A stretch of 42,348 bases of DNA, taken from contig JAIECJ010000076.1 in the NCBI GenBank assembly GCA_029068555.1, positions 1-42,348 of the forward strand, in the 5' to 3' direction. Origin of the DNA: Lachnospiraceae bacterium (GTDB taxonomy: Bacteria > Bacillota > Clostridia > Lachnospirales > Lachnospiraceae). Each line of letters begins with the position of its first letter. Position 1 is the stretch's first letter. The position numbers and the translations under genes are program-made. The notes under the pieces are model-generated. The model was given only the letters and a program-made list of their open reading frames with translations, ran no database searches and had not been told where the DNA came from. Of this stretch, positions 20,983 to 30,157 are shown one piece after another.

Positions 20983-21600
20983 ATGGCATATGGAAAAATA
21001 ACAAACAAACAAAAAGAAATTTTAGAATTTATTAAGGCAGAGATACTCAGAAAAGGATATCCTCCATCAGTCAGGGAGATTTGCGAAGCTGTCAACCTGA
21101 AGTCCACATCTTCTGTTCATTCACACCTTGAAACCCTTGAGAAGAATGGATATATCAGAAGAGATCCGACAAAGCCGCGCGCTATTGAGATTATGGATGA
21201 CAGCTTTCAGATGGTACGGCATGAGATGACAAGCATTCCTATCATTGGTACCGTTGCAGCAGGCATTCCGATTCTCGCAGAGCAGAATATCGAAGGCTAT
21301 TTCCCTATTCCGGCTGAGATGGTACCTGCTGGTGAGTCCTTTGTATTAAAGGTTAAAGGCGACAGTATGATAAATGCTGGTATCTTTAATGATGATCGCA
21401 TTTTCATTCATGCGTGCAATACTGCTGAGAATGGTGATACTGTTGTCGCTTTGGTTGATGATTCCGCAACTGTTAAGACATATTATAAAGAGAATGGACA
21501 CTACAGACTTCAGCCAGAAAATGATACAATGGATCCTATTATTTTAGATGAGGTTGAGATACTTGGAAAAGTTTATGGTGTTTTTCGTTTGTATCATTGA
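20983..21600 (+). CDS. lexA: SOS repressor LexA
   Basis: A 205-residue transcriptional repressor and self-cleaving serine protease. The N-terminal winged helix covers residues 1-70 (YPPSVREICEAVNLKSTSSVHSHLETLEKNGYIRRD). The cleavage site is the Ala-Gly in TVAAGIP, the catalytic Ser is in VKGDSMINAG, and the Lys is in VALVDDSATVKTYY. Cleavage is triggered by RecA filaments. AGGAGGC lies just before the ATG. It is divergent from the LysM gene, which it probably controls, and ends at a strong terminator shared with rsfS. Confidence 0.96.
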   Translation: MAYGKITNKQKEILEFIKAEILRKGYPPSVREICEAVNLKSTSSVHSHLETLEKNGYIRRDPTKPRAIEIMDDSFQMVRHEMTSIPIIGTVAAGIPILAEQNIEGYFPIPAEMVPAGESFVLKVKGDSMINAGIFNDDRIFIHACNTAENGDTVVALVDDSATVKTYYKENGHYRLQPENDTMDPIILDEVEILGKVYGVFRLYH

Positions 21601-21629
21601 AGCATTTGCGTTTCGGATTCATTTTTTTC

Positions 21630-21683
21630 AATAACAACAAAACGGTCATGATAATGGAATTATCCGACCGTTTTGTTGTTATT
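21630..21683. terminator. Bidirectional terminator between lexA and rsfS
   Basis: AATAACAACAAAACGGTC (21630-21647) and its exact complement (21666-21683) form an 18-bp perfect stem, T-rich on the 3' side of both strands. It serves the convergent lexA and rsfS transcripts. Confidence 0.9.
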
Positions 21684-21706
21684 ATTGTTGTGTTTGAAAT
21701 TTCTAT

Positions 21707-22057
21707 TTATACAGATTTGGGGTCAACGATTCTGCCGTCCCGCCACATACGTTCCAAATCATAAAAGCCGCGGCTCTCTTTGTCAAATATATGAACGAGG
21801 ATATCATTGTAGTCAAGAAGCACCCAATTTGCAGTATTGTATCCCTCAACATTTTTAGGACGTATTCCTCTGGCAGCAAGTTTTTCTTCTACGTTATCTG
21901 ATAATGCCTGTATCTGGCTTCTGTTTCCGCCATTTGTTATGACAAAATAGTCGGCAATTGTTGATATGTTACTAATATCAATCAGTTCGATATCTTCTGC
22001 CTTTTTATCTTCAAGAGCATTGACAATCATTTTTAAAGTATCATTTATAGTATTCAA
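21707..22057 (-). CDS. rsfS: Ribosome silencing factor RsfS
   Basis: A 116-residue YbeB/Iojap protein that binds ribosomal protein L14 and blocks subunit joining in starvation. It contains DIELIDISNISTIADYFVITNGGNRSQIQAL and WVLLDYNDILVHIFDKESRGFYDLERMW, the full family core. It starts with TTG at 22057, which shares bases with the TGA of yqeK (TTGA), and has GGAGG nine bases upstream, so it is translationally coupled. It is the last gene of the nadD-yqeK-rsfS set. Confidence 0.95.
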   Translation of the reverse strand: MNTINDTLKMIVNALEDKKAEDIELIDISNISTIADYFVITNGGNRSQIQALSDNVEEKLAARGIRPKNVEGYNTANWVLLDYNDILVHIFDKESRGFYDLERMWRDGRIVDPKSV

Positions 22058-22662
22058 GCTAAGTTTCCTCCTTTATATGTAGTCGTGTTCACACTTACAT
22101 AACTGTCATAGGTTATCTGCGTCATTTTGTCCATGGGATTTCCTTTTGCCTCAAGGAATTTCAGGGTATTTGACAATATTTTTTCCATTGCATTGTCTAT
22201 GTCTATAAATGCCAGCTGGCGTATTTCATCCAATTCCGGAATCGGGTTTCGGGAAGGTTCTATATAATCTGCTATAAATATTATTTTTTCAAGAAGTGAC
22301 ATTTCTGGGCGCCCAGTAGTATGCCAGGTTATTGCCTGAAGAATATCTTCGTCCTGTATATCAAACTTCTTTCTGGCAATATGTGCACCCACTTTTCCGT
22401 GTAAAAGGTAGGGATGACTAGCTTCAAAGCGGCTGTATGGAATATTATTTTTCTCACATATCTTTATCTTCTTGTCATTGTCCATGCACTTTGCACAATC
22501 ATGGAGCAGTCCAGCAGTTTCTGCACGCTTTATAAAATCAGAGTTATTGGTATCAGGATTATATCTCATTGCCATTGCAACAGCAGTGTATGCTACTCCA
22601 AGGGTATGTTGATATCTTTCTTTCGTCAAATGCTTCTTTAAATATTTCTTAATTTTCTTCAT
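22054..22662 (-). CDS. yqeK: HD-domain bis(5'-nucleosyl)-tetraphosphatase YqeK
   Basis: A 202-residue HD-superfamily hydrolase; relatives split Ap4A to ADP. Metal ligands are visible in RYQHTLGVAYTAVAMA, GLLHDCAKCM (the HD pair), SHPYLLHGKVGAHIARKKFDI, ITWHTTGRPEMSLLEKIIFIADYIEPSR. The start overlaps the end of nadD by 14 bases, with AGGAGGAG ahead of the ATG. It lies between nadD and rsfS, the common Gram-positive order. Confidence 0.94.
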   Translation of the reverse strand: MKKIKKYLKKHLTKERYQHTLGVAYTAVAMAMRYNPDTNNSDFIKRAETAGLLHDCAKCMDNDKKIKICEKNNIPYSRFEASHPYLLHGKVGAHIARKKFDIQDEDILQAITWHTTGRPEMSLLEKIIFIADYIEPSRNPIPELDEIRQLAFIDIDNAMEKILSNTLKFLEAKGNPMDKMTQITYDSYVSVNTTTYKGGNLA

Positions 22663-23260
22663 AATACAAACGCTCCTCCTTTATATATTCTGCAACCTTG
22701 AAAGGGACATATTCAAAAATCGGCATATTATTCCTGACTCTTTTCCGAATATCGGAAGATGATATCTCCATTTTGGGCATATTCAGGTAAAGAATGTCTG
22801 CACCAGATTTAGCCAGATTACTGCCTTTTTTTTTGATGGCATCAAAATCATAGTCATCTCTTACTGCACACACTAATGTGCACAACATAAATATCCGCTC
22901 TGGATACCGCCATTGTTCTATCTGAAACAAGGAATCGGCACCTATAATAAAATAATAGTGGGTATCAGGATTACTTCTTGTAAGTGTTTCCAATGTCTCA
23001 CAGGTATAAGTATTTCCTAATTTTTGAACTTCAATTAAGGATAATTCAAAATTAGGATTATCTTTAATCGCTAAATCCACCATGTTCACTCTTTTTGGAG
23101 GGGCTAAAACATTTCTTTTCATATATGATTTTCCACTGGGCATGAAAAGAACTTTGTCAAGACCAACTTGTTCCTGTGCACACTGCGCCAACTTTAGGTG
23201 TCCAAAGTGAATGGGATTAAAAGTACCTCCCATTATGCCGATTTTTTTACCATCTCTCAC
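22649..23260 (-). CDS. nadD: Nicotinate-nucleotide adenylyltransferase
   Basis: This enzyme adenylates nicotinate mononucleotide in NAD synthesis. The 203-residue protein carries the nucleotidyltransferase signature GIMGGTFNPIHFGHL near its start and the second motif ISSSDIRKRVRNNMPIFEYVP near its end. Start is a GTG at 23260 with GGAGG upstream; no better ATG exists. It begins the nadD-yqeK-rsfS coupled set and follows yhbY by about 70 bases. Confidence 0.95.
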   Translation of the reverse strand: MRDGKKIGIMGGTFNPIHFGHLKLAQCAQEQVGLDKVLFMPSGKSYMKRNVLAPPKRVNMVDLAIKDNPNFELSLIEVQKLGNTYTCETLETLTRSNPDTHYYFIIGADSLFQIEQWRYPERIFMLCTLVCAVRDDYDFDAIKKKGSNLAKSGADILYLNMPKMEISSSDIRKRVRNNMPIFEYVPFKVAEYIKEERLYYEEN

Positions 23261-23330
23261 GGAAAACCTCCATTATTTAATAATATGGAAAATCACGATA
23301 ACGTGAATTACTTAGGAATACGCAATTTTT

Positions 23331-23621
23331 TTACTTTGGTAATACAATTTTAGGATTATTCTTAAAAGGCTTGTATAGAACAATCTTTTTTCCAATAACC
23401 TGAACGACCTGTGAACGTGTACGCTCAGCCATAACATTTGCTATTTCTTTCGGTTCGTCGATGCAGTTTTTTAATACTGCTATTTTTACAAGCTCATGTG
23501 TGTTAAAAACTTCTGTAATTGCATCAACGTTTTCCGGCGTTACAGATGATTTTCCTATTTGAAATACTGGCTCTAAGTTCATTGCCAGCCCTTTTAAGTA
23601 CGCTCTTTGTTTACTTGTCAT
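23331..23621 (-). CDS. yhbY: YhbY/CRM-domain RNA-binding protein
   Basis: A 96-residue single CRS1-YhbY (CRM) domain, associated with large ribosomal subunit precursors. It shows LTSKQRAYLKGLAMNLEP-type N-terminus, the GKSSVTPENVDAI loop, and LVKIAVLKNC. It lies between obg and nadD, as in many Firmicutes, so a ribosome-assembly grouping with Obg is likely. Confidence 0.93.
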   Translation of the reverse strand: MTSKQRAYLKGLAMNLEPVFQIGKSSVTPENVDAITEVFNTHELVKIAVLKNCIDEPKEIANVMAERTRSQVVQVIGKKIVLYKPFKNNPKIVLPK

Positions 23622-23650
23622 AGTTTGTGATTTTTCCTTTCTTTTTTCCT

Positions 23651-24940
<1,290 letters not shown>

Positions 24941-24994
24941 TTATTTCCAACCTTTCTATTAATATAATAACAATAATATATACAATGTATACAA

Positions 24995-25021
24995 AAGGCT
25001 TCAGGTAAAACCTGAAGCCTT
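24995..25021 (-). terminator. Terminator between rpmA and obg
   Basis: AAGGCTTCAGG and CCTGAAGCCTT form an 11-bp perfect stem with a five-base loop. On the minus strand it is followed by TTTTG, so it would end the rplU-prp-rpmA transcript, allowing readthrough into obg. Confidence 0.8.
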
Positions 25022-25041
25022 AGAGATTCGTAAGTATGGTT

Positions 25042-25329
25042 TTATTTCTCCTCTACAGGATAAACGGAAGCTTGTTTTCTGTCTCTTCCTTTTCTCTCAA
25101 ATCTGAGTACACCATCAACTAATGCAAATAATGTATCATCTCCACCAATACCAACATTTACACCCGGATGAATCTTAGTACCACGCTGTCTATATAAAAT
25201 GTTGCCTGCCTTTACGAACTGACCGTCTGCTCTCTTGGCACCTAATCTCTTAGACTCAGAGTCTCTACCGTTCTTTGTAGAACCGACTCCCTTTTTATGC
25301 GCAAAAAACTGAAGCTCTAACTTCATCAT
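25042..25329 (-). CDS. rpmA: Ribosomal protein bL27 with cleavable N-terminal extension
   Basis: A 95-residue bL27. The N-terminus [20 protein letters not shown] contains the Firmicute extension ending LQFFA, which must be clipped so that the mature [14 protein letters not shown] end reaches the peptidyl transferase centre. The protease for this, Prp, is encoded immediately upstream. The rest ([26 protein letters not shown]) is the conserved bL27 body. Confidence 0.97.
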   Translation of the reverse strand: MMKLELQFFAHKKGVGSTKNGRDSESKRLGAKRADGQFVKAGNILYRQRGTKIHPGVNVGIGGDDTLFALVDGVLRFERKGRDRKQASVYPVEEK

Positions 25330-25333
25330 GACG

Positions 25334-25675
25334 CTACACCTCCTTAATTATGAGTTCGAAAAACTTTCTGCCTTTTTTTTGATTGCCATAATTGTGTTCA
25401 ATCTCTTTTAAACCCAACACCATAGAATCCATCAAAAGCACTGTCTTTTCATTGATCATATCAGGAAAATGACATTCAATTGTACCTGATTTCTCATCCG
25501 AATCAGTGATTAGATTCTCGTTTGCCAGCTGTTCAATGGAATTGATGGTATTAATCACTAATACGGAAATCGCTGCACAGACAATATCTTTTCCCGACTG
25601 GTCAAAACCAGCATGTCCCGCACAAGTAAAACCTTTGTATAGACCATTGGATTTAAAAATAACAATCGTAGTCAT
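25334..25675 (-). CDS. prp: Ribosomal-processing cysteine protease Prp
   Basis: A 113-residue cysteine protease that removes the N-terminal extension of bL27. The catalytic His is in CAGHAGFD and the catalytic Cys in [10 protein letters not shown]. It sits between rplU and rpmA, four bases from rpmA, the invariant order in bacteria whose bL27 has an LQFFA extension. Confidence 0.95.
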   Translation of the reverse strand: MTTIVIFKSNGLYKGFTCAGHAGFDQSGKDIVCAAISVLVINTINSIEQLANENLITDSDEKSGTIECHFPDMINEKTVLLMDSMVLGLKEIEHNYGNQKKGRKFFELIIKEV

Positions 25676-25697
25676 AATATTTCACTAACAACATCTA

Positions 25698-26003
25698 TTA
25701 AGCGTTGATTTTATCAATCTTAACCTGAGTGTATGCTTGTCTATGACCATTTTTCTTGTGATAGCCTGTTTTCCTCTTGTACTTGTAGACAATAATCTTT
25801 CTGCCTCTGCCCTGCTCCATAACGGTTGCTGTAACAGTCGCATTTGCCACATCTGCACCTACCTTAAGAGAATCATTGCTAACAGCAATAACTTTGTCAA
25901 AAGTTACAGTGTTTCCTGCTTCAACATCAAGCTTCTCTACCTTGATAACATCTCCTTCGGAAACTTTGTATTGCTTTCCACCTGTTGCAATAATTGCGTA
26001 CAT
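25698..26003 (-). CDS. rplU: Ribosomal protein bL21
   Basis: A 101-residue bL21, with [14 protein letters not shown] at the start and the conserved [16 protein letters not shown] basic region that contacts 23S rRNA near the C-terminus. AGGAGGTG precedes the ATG. First gene of the rplU-prp-rpmA operon. Confidence 0.97.
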   Translation of the reverse strand: MYAIIATGGKQYKVSEGDVIKVEKLDVEAGNTVTFDKVIAVSNDSLKVGADVANATVTATVMEQGRGRKIIVYKYKRKTGYHKKNGHRQAYTQVKIDKINA

Positions 26004-26095
26004 ATTGCACCTCCTATAAATTACTCGCTAACTTTGGTGGCATATTTACATTCATATAAAATGCACTTTAACCTAGTTATGCGGCATACTCATAA
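26004..26095 (-). promoter_or_regulatory. Putative bL21 mRNA leader
   Basis: About 90 transcribed bases lie between the promoter and rplU. They can form local stems around GCCGCATAACTAGG and GGTTAAAGTGCATTTTA. The position fits the known L21 leader element of Firmicutes, which controls this operon; I have not been able to align it to the family model. Confidence 0.45.
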
Positions 26096-26124
26096 ATAAT
26101 ATCACTACACAGTCGAAATGTCAA
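26096..26124 (-). promoter_or_regulatory. Promoter of the rplU-prp-rpmA operon
   Basis: On the minus strand, a perfect TTGACA (26119-26124), 17 bases, then TATTAT (26096-26101). Upstream, 26125-26301 is AT-rich and holds no gene that I can support. Confidence 0.8.
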
Positions 26125-26301
26125 CAGATTTTCAATGTTTTTCAGTGTTTACTGCGAAATTGTGATTGACAATGCAGTAGATGGTGATTTGTTCGGAGCA
26201 ATATGTTGCGGTATTTAACTCCAAAAGTAATAATATAACACTGATAACGATAATGACATGTTATTTCTTTTTGATTATATCACATATTTGATTATTTAGC
26301 T

Positions 26302-27534
26302 TTATGTTTTAATTACTCCGTCTCCAAGCTGTTCAGACAATGACTTTGTTGTTTTTTTTCGGGTTATTTCCACAAGACCGAGTGTAGTCATATCAACAAC
26401 GGTTGTTAAAATGCGATCCTTTTTTGCAAGACTCCTTAACGCTTGCAGGAGCATATCACTTTTTTGTGTATCCTCCATATTGATAAAATCAATCAATATT
26501 ATTCCTGTAAGATTTCTCAGACGAATCTGCCGCATAATTTCATCTGCTGCCTCAAGATTAATTTGATAAATATATGCCGCATTATCCTTTTTCGTAACAT
26601 TCTTTCCGGAATTGACATCAATAACATACATTGCCTCTGTCTTTTCAATTACAAGATAGGCACCTGAATCAAGCCAGACTTTTTTTGATAACAGCTCATT
26701 GAGCTGTGTCTCCACACGATATAGTTTTTGCAGCGGGTAATGAATGTCCTGATACAACATCATATTGTGCTGCTGTTCAGGCATATACATGGTTACAAAA
26801 TCCGCTGATTCATGATATATCGTTTCATCATCTGTAATAATCTGCTGATAGTGAATCCCTTCATCACGCATATTTGTCAGGTAAGCCGGCGGGGACTGCC
26901 ATATGCGGCTGTAGCACGTCCTGTGTATGCCTTCCTGAAGCAAGGTAGACATTTTGTTTTTTAGGTGCATAATCTCGTCTGTGACAGTCTGTAATTCGCT
27001 TTGGGTTCCTTCAGATAAATACAATAACAATGCTGCATTTGTTCTTATAACAACACCATAATCAATGTCCGGCGGAATGGCTGAAAGGAGCTGTTCCCGT
27101 TCTGCTCTGGAACATTTTCTGGACACACCTTTATAAGTGTTGGCATTGGAAACCACACTGTATTTACCTGCCAATGACAAATTTGTGGTAAATACTGGCT
27201 CTTTCGTTCGCACAGCTTCCTTTTCAAGCTGTACCAGTATTTCATCACCTGCCAATATTCTGCCATCGTATTTGCGGTTAACCATGACCGGCTCGTAGTC
27301 ATGGTTAATTGGCAGATATCCTTTTTTGTTTGGGGCATAATGGATAAACACCGCGTTGAGCTGCTGGACAACATTGATTACCTTTGCGACAAATATATCA
27401 CCAATATGTATCATTTCGGAGATTGTATCGGAACGCATGAAAGCAACAGATACCATTTTATTTGTCTGAATATCATAGGTAAAAGAAAGGATGCCATTTC
27501 GATATCTTGTTATGACATAACGTACAGCCCCCAT
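26302..27534 (-). CDS. rng: Ribonuclease E/G family protein, short form
   Basis: An endoribonuclease of the RNase E/G family. It has an N-terminal S1-like domain (GDIFVAKVINVVQQLNAVFIHYA), the middle RNase-H-like and DNase-I-like parts, and the metal-binding aspartates in MYVIDVNSGKNV and ILIDFINME. It ends at 410 residues just after GLVEITRKKTTKSLSEQLGD, where longer relatives continue into the CPxC zinc link and small domain, so the zinc-mediated tetramer interface is missing. It overlaps the TIGR03936 gene by one base. Its usual partners TIGR03960, TIGR03936 and rplU are all here. Confidence 0.9.
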   Translation of the reverse strand: MGAVRYVITRYRNGILSFTYDIQTNKMVSVAFMRSDTISEMIHIGDIFVAKVINVVQQLNAVFIHYAPNKKGYLPINHDYEPVMVNRKYDGRILAGDEILVQLEKEAVRTKEPVFTTNLSLAGKYSVVSNANTYKGVSRKCSRAEREQLLSAIPPDIDYGVVIRTNAALLLYLSEGTQSELQTVTDEIMHLKNKMSTLLQEGIHRTCYSRIWQSPPAYLTNMRDEGIHYQQIITDDETIYHESADFVTMYMPEQQHNMMLYQDIHYPLQKLYRVETQLNELLSKKVWLDSGAYLVIEKTEAMYVIDVNSGKNVTKKDNAAYIYQINLEAADEIMRQIRLRNLTGIILIDFINMEDTQKSDMLLQALRSLAKKDRILTTVVDMTTLGLVEITRKKTTKSLSEQLGDGVIKT

Positions 27535-28241
27535 CAGTAATCGCTCCCCACAAATCCAAGTGGCTCCAACCGGATATCTTCTACTGTACCAGCATTGGTA
27601 TAGGTTTCTTCCCTGGTAATGAGCAGAACAAATTCATCCAGTTCCTGATGGTTGAATTCATATAGAGCCTTGATAACAAGTGAAGGTTTGATGTTTCCGG
27701 CACTGCTGGCATCAACTGTCAAAATGATAGATCCGCCAGCTTCATCAAAACGGCATTCAAAAATGAAAGGTTTCATATCAAATGTAGATTCACTTTTCTT
27801 TGTTTTTTTTGTCACCATTATTTCTTTTTGTTCGTAAAAATCTGCAACAGCCTGTCTGGATAAAAAGGATGGCATATGACCCTCGCGGAAAGAAACTGTA
27901 TATTTTGCTGCCGCCACACTTGCCATGGCATTTCCCGCATTTTCAGGCAGAAGACGCACTTCAAGGACTTTGATGCCTTCAACCATCTGTGCATTTAATG
28001 CGTCTACAAATTCTTTTGCGCTAGACAGGGAGTTTACTTCAATATCCATATACTCCCCATTGCTTTCAAGTCCGATACCAAGGGGAGATGCAAAGGACAT
28101 AATCTGGTGGGGACTAAATCCGGCAGAATATGAAATGTCTATTCCCGCACGGCGTATCGCTTTCTGAAAATATCTCATAACATCCAGATGACCAATAAAT
28201 TTAAGCGCACCATGTTTTGAAAATTTAATTCTTAATTTCAA
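27534..28241 (-). CDS. TIGR03936 family protein (DUF2344), partner of radical SAM protein
   Basis: A 235-residue protein typical of the family that is always next to, or fused with, a TIGR03960 radical SAM protein. It starts MKLRIKFSKHGALKFIGHLDVMRYFQKAIRRA, the family signature. The start is a TTG at 28241 with GGAGG seven bases upstream; the open frame runs further but that sequence belongs to the end of the upstream gene. The function is unknown; linkage to RNase G and bL21 suggests RNA or ribosome modification. Confidence 0.88.
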   Translation of the reverse strand: MKLRIKFSKHGALKFIGHLDVMRYFQKAIRRAGIDISYSAGFSPHQIMSFASPLGIGLESNGEYMDIEVNSLSSAKEFVDALNAQMVEGIKVLEVRLLPENAGNAMASVAAAKYTVSFREGHMPSFLSRQAVADFYEQKEIMVTKKTKKSESTFDMKPFIFECRFDEAGGSIILTVDASSAGNIKPSLVIKALYEFNHQELDEFVLLITREETYTNAGTVEDIRLEPLGFVGSDY

Positions 28242-28285
28242 TTTTATTCCTCCATAACATGTGAAGATTGGTTTTGCACATCTTC

Positions 28286-30145
28286 TTACATGAGACATAT
28301 TCCGCACTGAAACCTGGAAGCTCCACAGGCGCTGCACTGCTGCTTACAGTTTTTAGTAACCTGCCCATCAAGCGCACGCTGCCATTCTTTCTTCAAAAAA
28401 TTCTTTGAGACGCCGCAATCTATAAAATCCCATGGGAATATCTCATCAAGGCTGCGCTCGCGTGTCGTATAAAAACTTGTATCAATTCCACATTCTGCAA
28501 AGGTTTCCATCCACATATCATGTTTATAATATTCGCCCCATGCGTCGAAGATACACCCCTTTTTATATGCCCTCAAAATCGGCTCGCACAATCGCCTGTC
28601 GCCACGGGCAAGGATTCCTTCCATAACGCTTGCATCAGCCTCATGCCAGTTATACTTGATACTTTTTTGATTAAGCTGTTCCATAACAGCTCTTTTGGTC
28701 ATGTATGCTTTCTCCAAAAACTGTTCTTTGGTACACTGAGAAGCCCACTGAAACGGTGTAAACGGTTTCGGAATAAAAAATGCTGTGCTCGCAACAATTT
28801 GAACCTTGCCGTTTCTTTTTTCTTTTGGCACCGTATCATAATATGCAGCCGCAATCTTATTGGAAAGCTCCGCAATTCCCTTGATATCCTCCTCTGTCTC
28901 TGTCGGAAGTCCAAGCATGAAGTACAATTTTACTCGGTTCCATCCGCCTTCAAACGCAAGCGTTGCACCCTTAAGAATTACCTCCTCGGAAAGCCCTTTG
29001 TTAATTACATTTCTAAGACGCTGGCTTCCGGCTTCTGGAGCAAAAGTAAGGCTGCTTTTTTTTATATCCTGAACTTTTTCCATAACATCAAGCGAAAAGG
29101 CATCAATTCGAAGTGACGGCAGCGAAATATTGACTTTCTTTTCATGGCATTTATCTATCAGAAAGTTTACTAGTTCTTCAAGATGTGAATAATCACTGGA
29201 GCTCAATGAACTTAGTGAAATTTCCTCATAACCAGTGTTGTCAAGCATTTTAACAGCATAGTCCTTGAGCATAGCTACGTCACGTTCCCTGACAGGCTTG
29301 TACAGCTGTCCTGCCTGACAAAAACGACATCCACGTATGCAGCCTCTCTGGACTTCAAGCACAACCCTATCCTGCGTGCATTTGATAAACGGCACAACAG
29401 GTTTTGCGGGATAGTAAGTATCCGATACATCCTTGACAAGCTCTTTTACAATTGTCTTTGGAATATCCTGTTTCGTTGGCATAAAAGTTTGTATTGTACC
29501 GTCTTCGTGATAAGATACTTCATAAAACTGCGGCACATACATTCCGGGAAGTCTGGCAGCCTCGGTCAGAAACTGTTCCCTGGAATCCTCATTTTCCCTA
29601 CATTTTTTATATAAATCCAAAAGCGCTCTATATTGTGTTTCCCCTTCACCGATATAAAAAATATCAAAAAAATCAGCGATTGGTTCTGGATTATAGCTAC
29701 ATGGACCACCCCCAATAACGATAGGGTGTTCCCATGTCCTTTCCACCGCCAGCAGCGGTATCTGTGATAAATCCAATATCTGCAAAATGTTTGTATAGCA
29801 CATTTCATACTGAATTGTGATTCCCAGAAAGTCAAAGTCCCTGATGGCATCCTGTGATTCCAGCGCGAACAGGGGAATTTGCTTTTCACGCATTACGGCA
29901 TCCAAATCAGGCCATGGAGAGTAGACACGCTCACACCATGTATCTGTAAAACAATTTAACATATCATACAGAATCTGAATGCCAAGATGTGACATACCAA
30001 TTTCGTATACATCCGGAAAGCACATTGCGAATCGAATATCAATATTTTTTTTATTTTTTGTGACACTGTTTACTTCATTTCCGATATAACGTGCTGGCTT
30101 TTCGACCTTTAATAAAATATCATCGCTTAAAGCTAATTTTCTCAT
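28286..30145 (-). CDS. TIGR03960 family B12-binding radical SAM protein
   Basis: A 619-residue radical SAM enzyme. An N-terminal B12-binding-like domain (about 1-200; SHLGIQILYDMLN, DFLGITIQYEMCYTN, GGGPCSYNPEPIADFFD) is followed by the radical SAM barrel with the 4Fe-4S cluster motif CIRGCRFCQAG near residue 265. A cysteine-rich tail (CKQQCSACGASRFQCG) may hold another cluster. Substrate unknown. It is upstream of its partner TIGR03936 and RNase G in one transcript. Confidence 0.92.
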   Translation of the reverse strand: MRKLALSDDILLKVEKPARYIGNEVNSVTKNKKNIDIRFAMCFPDVYEIGMSHLGIQILYDMLNCFTDTWCERVYSPWPDLDAVMREKQIPLFALESQDAIRDFDFLGITIQYEMCYTNILQILDLSQIPLLAVERTWEHPIVIGGGPCSYNPEPIADFFDIFYIGEGETQYRALLDLYKKCRENEDSREQFLTEAARLPGMYVPQFYEVSYHEDGTIQTFMPTKQDIPKTIVKELVKDVSDTYYPAKPVVPFIKCTQDRVVLEVQRGCIRGCRFCQAGQLYKPVRERDVAMLKDYAVKMLDNTGYEEISLSSLSSSDYSHLEELVNFLIDKCHEKKVNISLPSLRIDAFSLDVMEKVQDIKKSSLTFAPEAGSQRLRNVINKGLSEEVILKGATLAFEGGWNRVKLYFMLGLPTETEEDIKGIAELSNKIAAAYYDTVPKEKRNGKVQIVASTAFFIPKPFTPFQWASQCTKEQFLEKAYMTKRAVMEQLNQKSIKYNWHEADASVMEGILARGDRRLCEPILRAYKKGCIFDAWGEYYKHDMWMETFAECGIDTSFYTTRERSLDEIFPWDFIDCGVSKNFLKKEWQRALDGQVTKNCKQQCSACGASRFQCGICLM

Positions 30146-30157
30146 ACAATACCTGTC

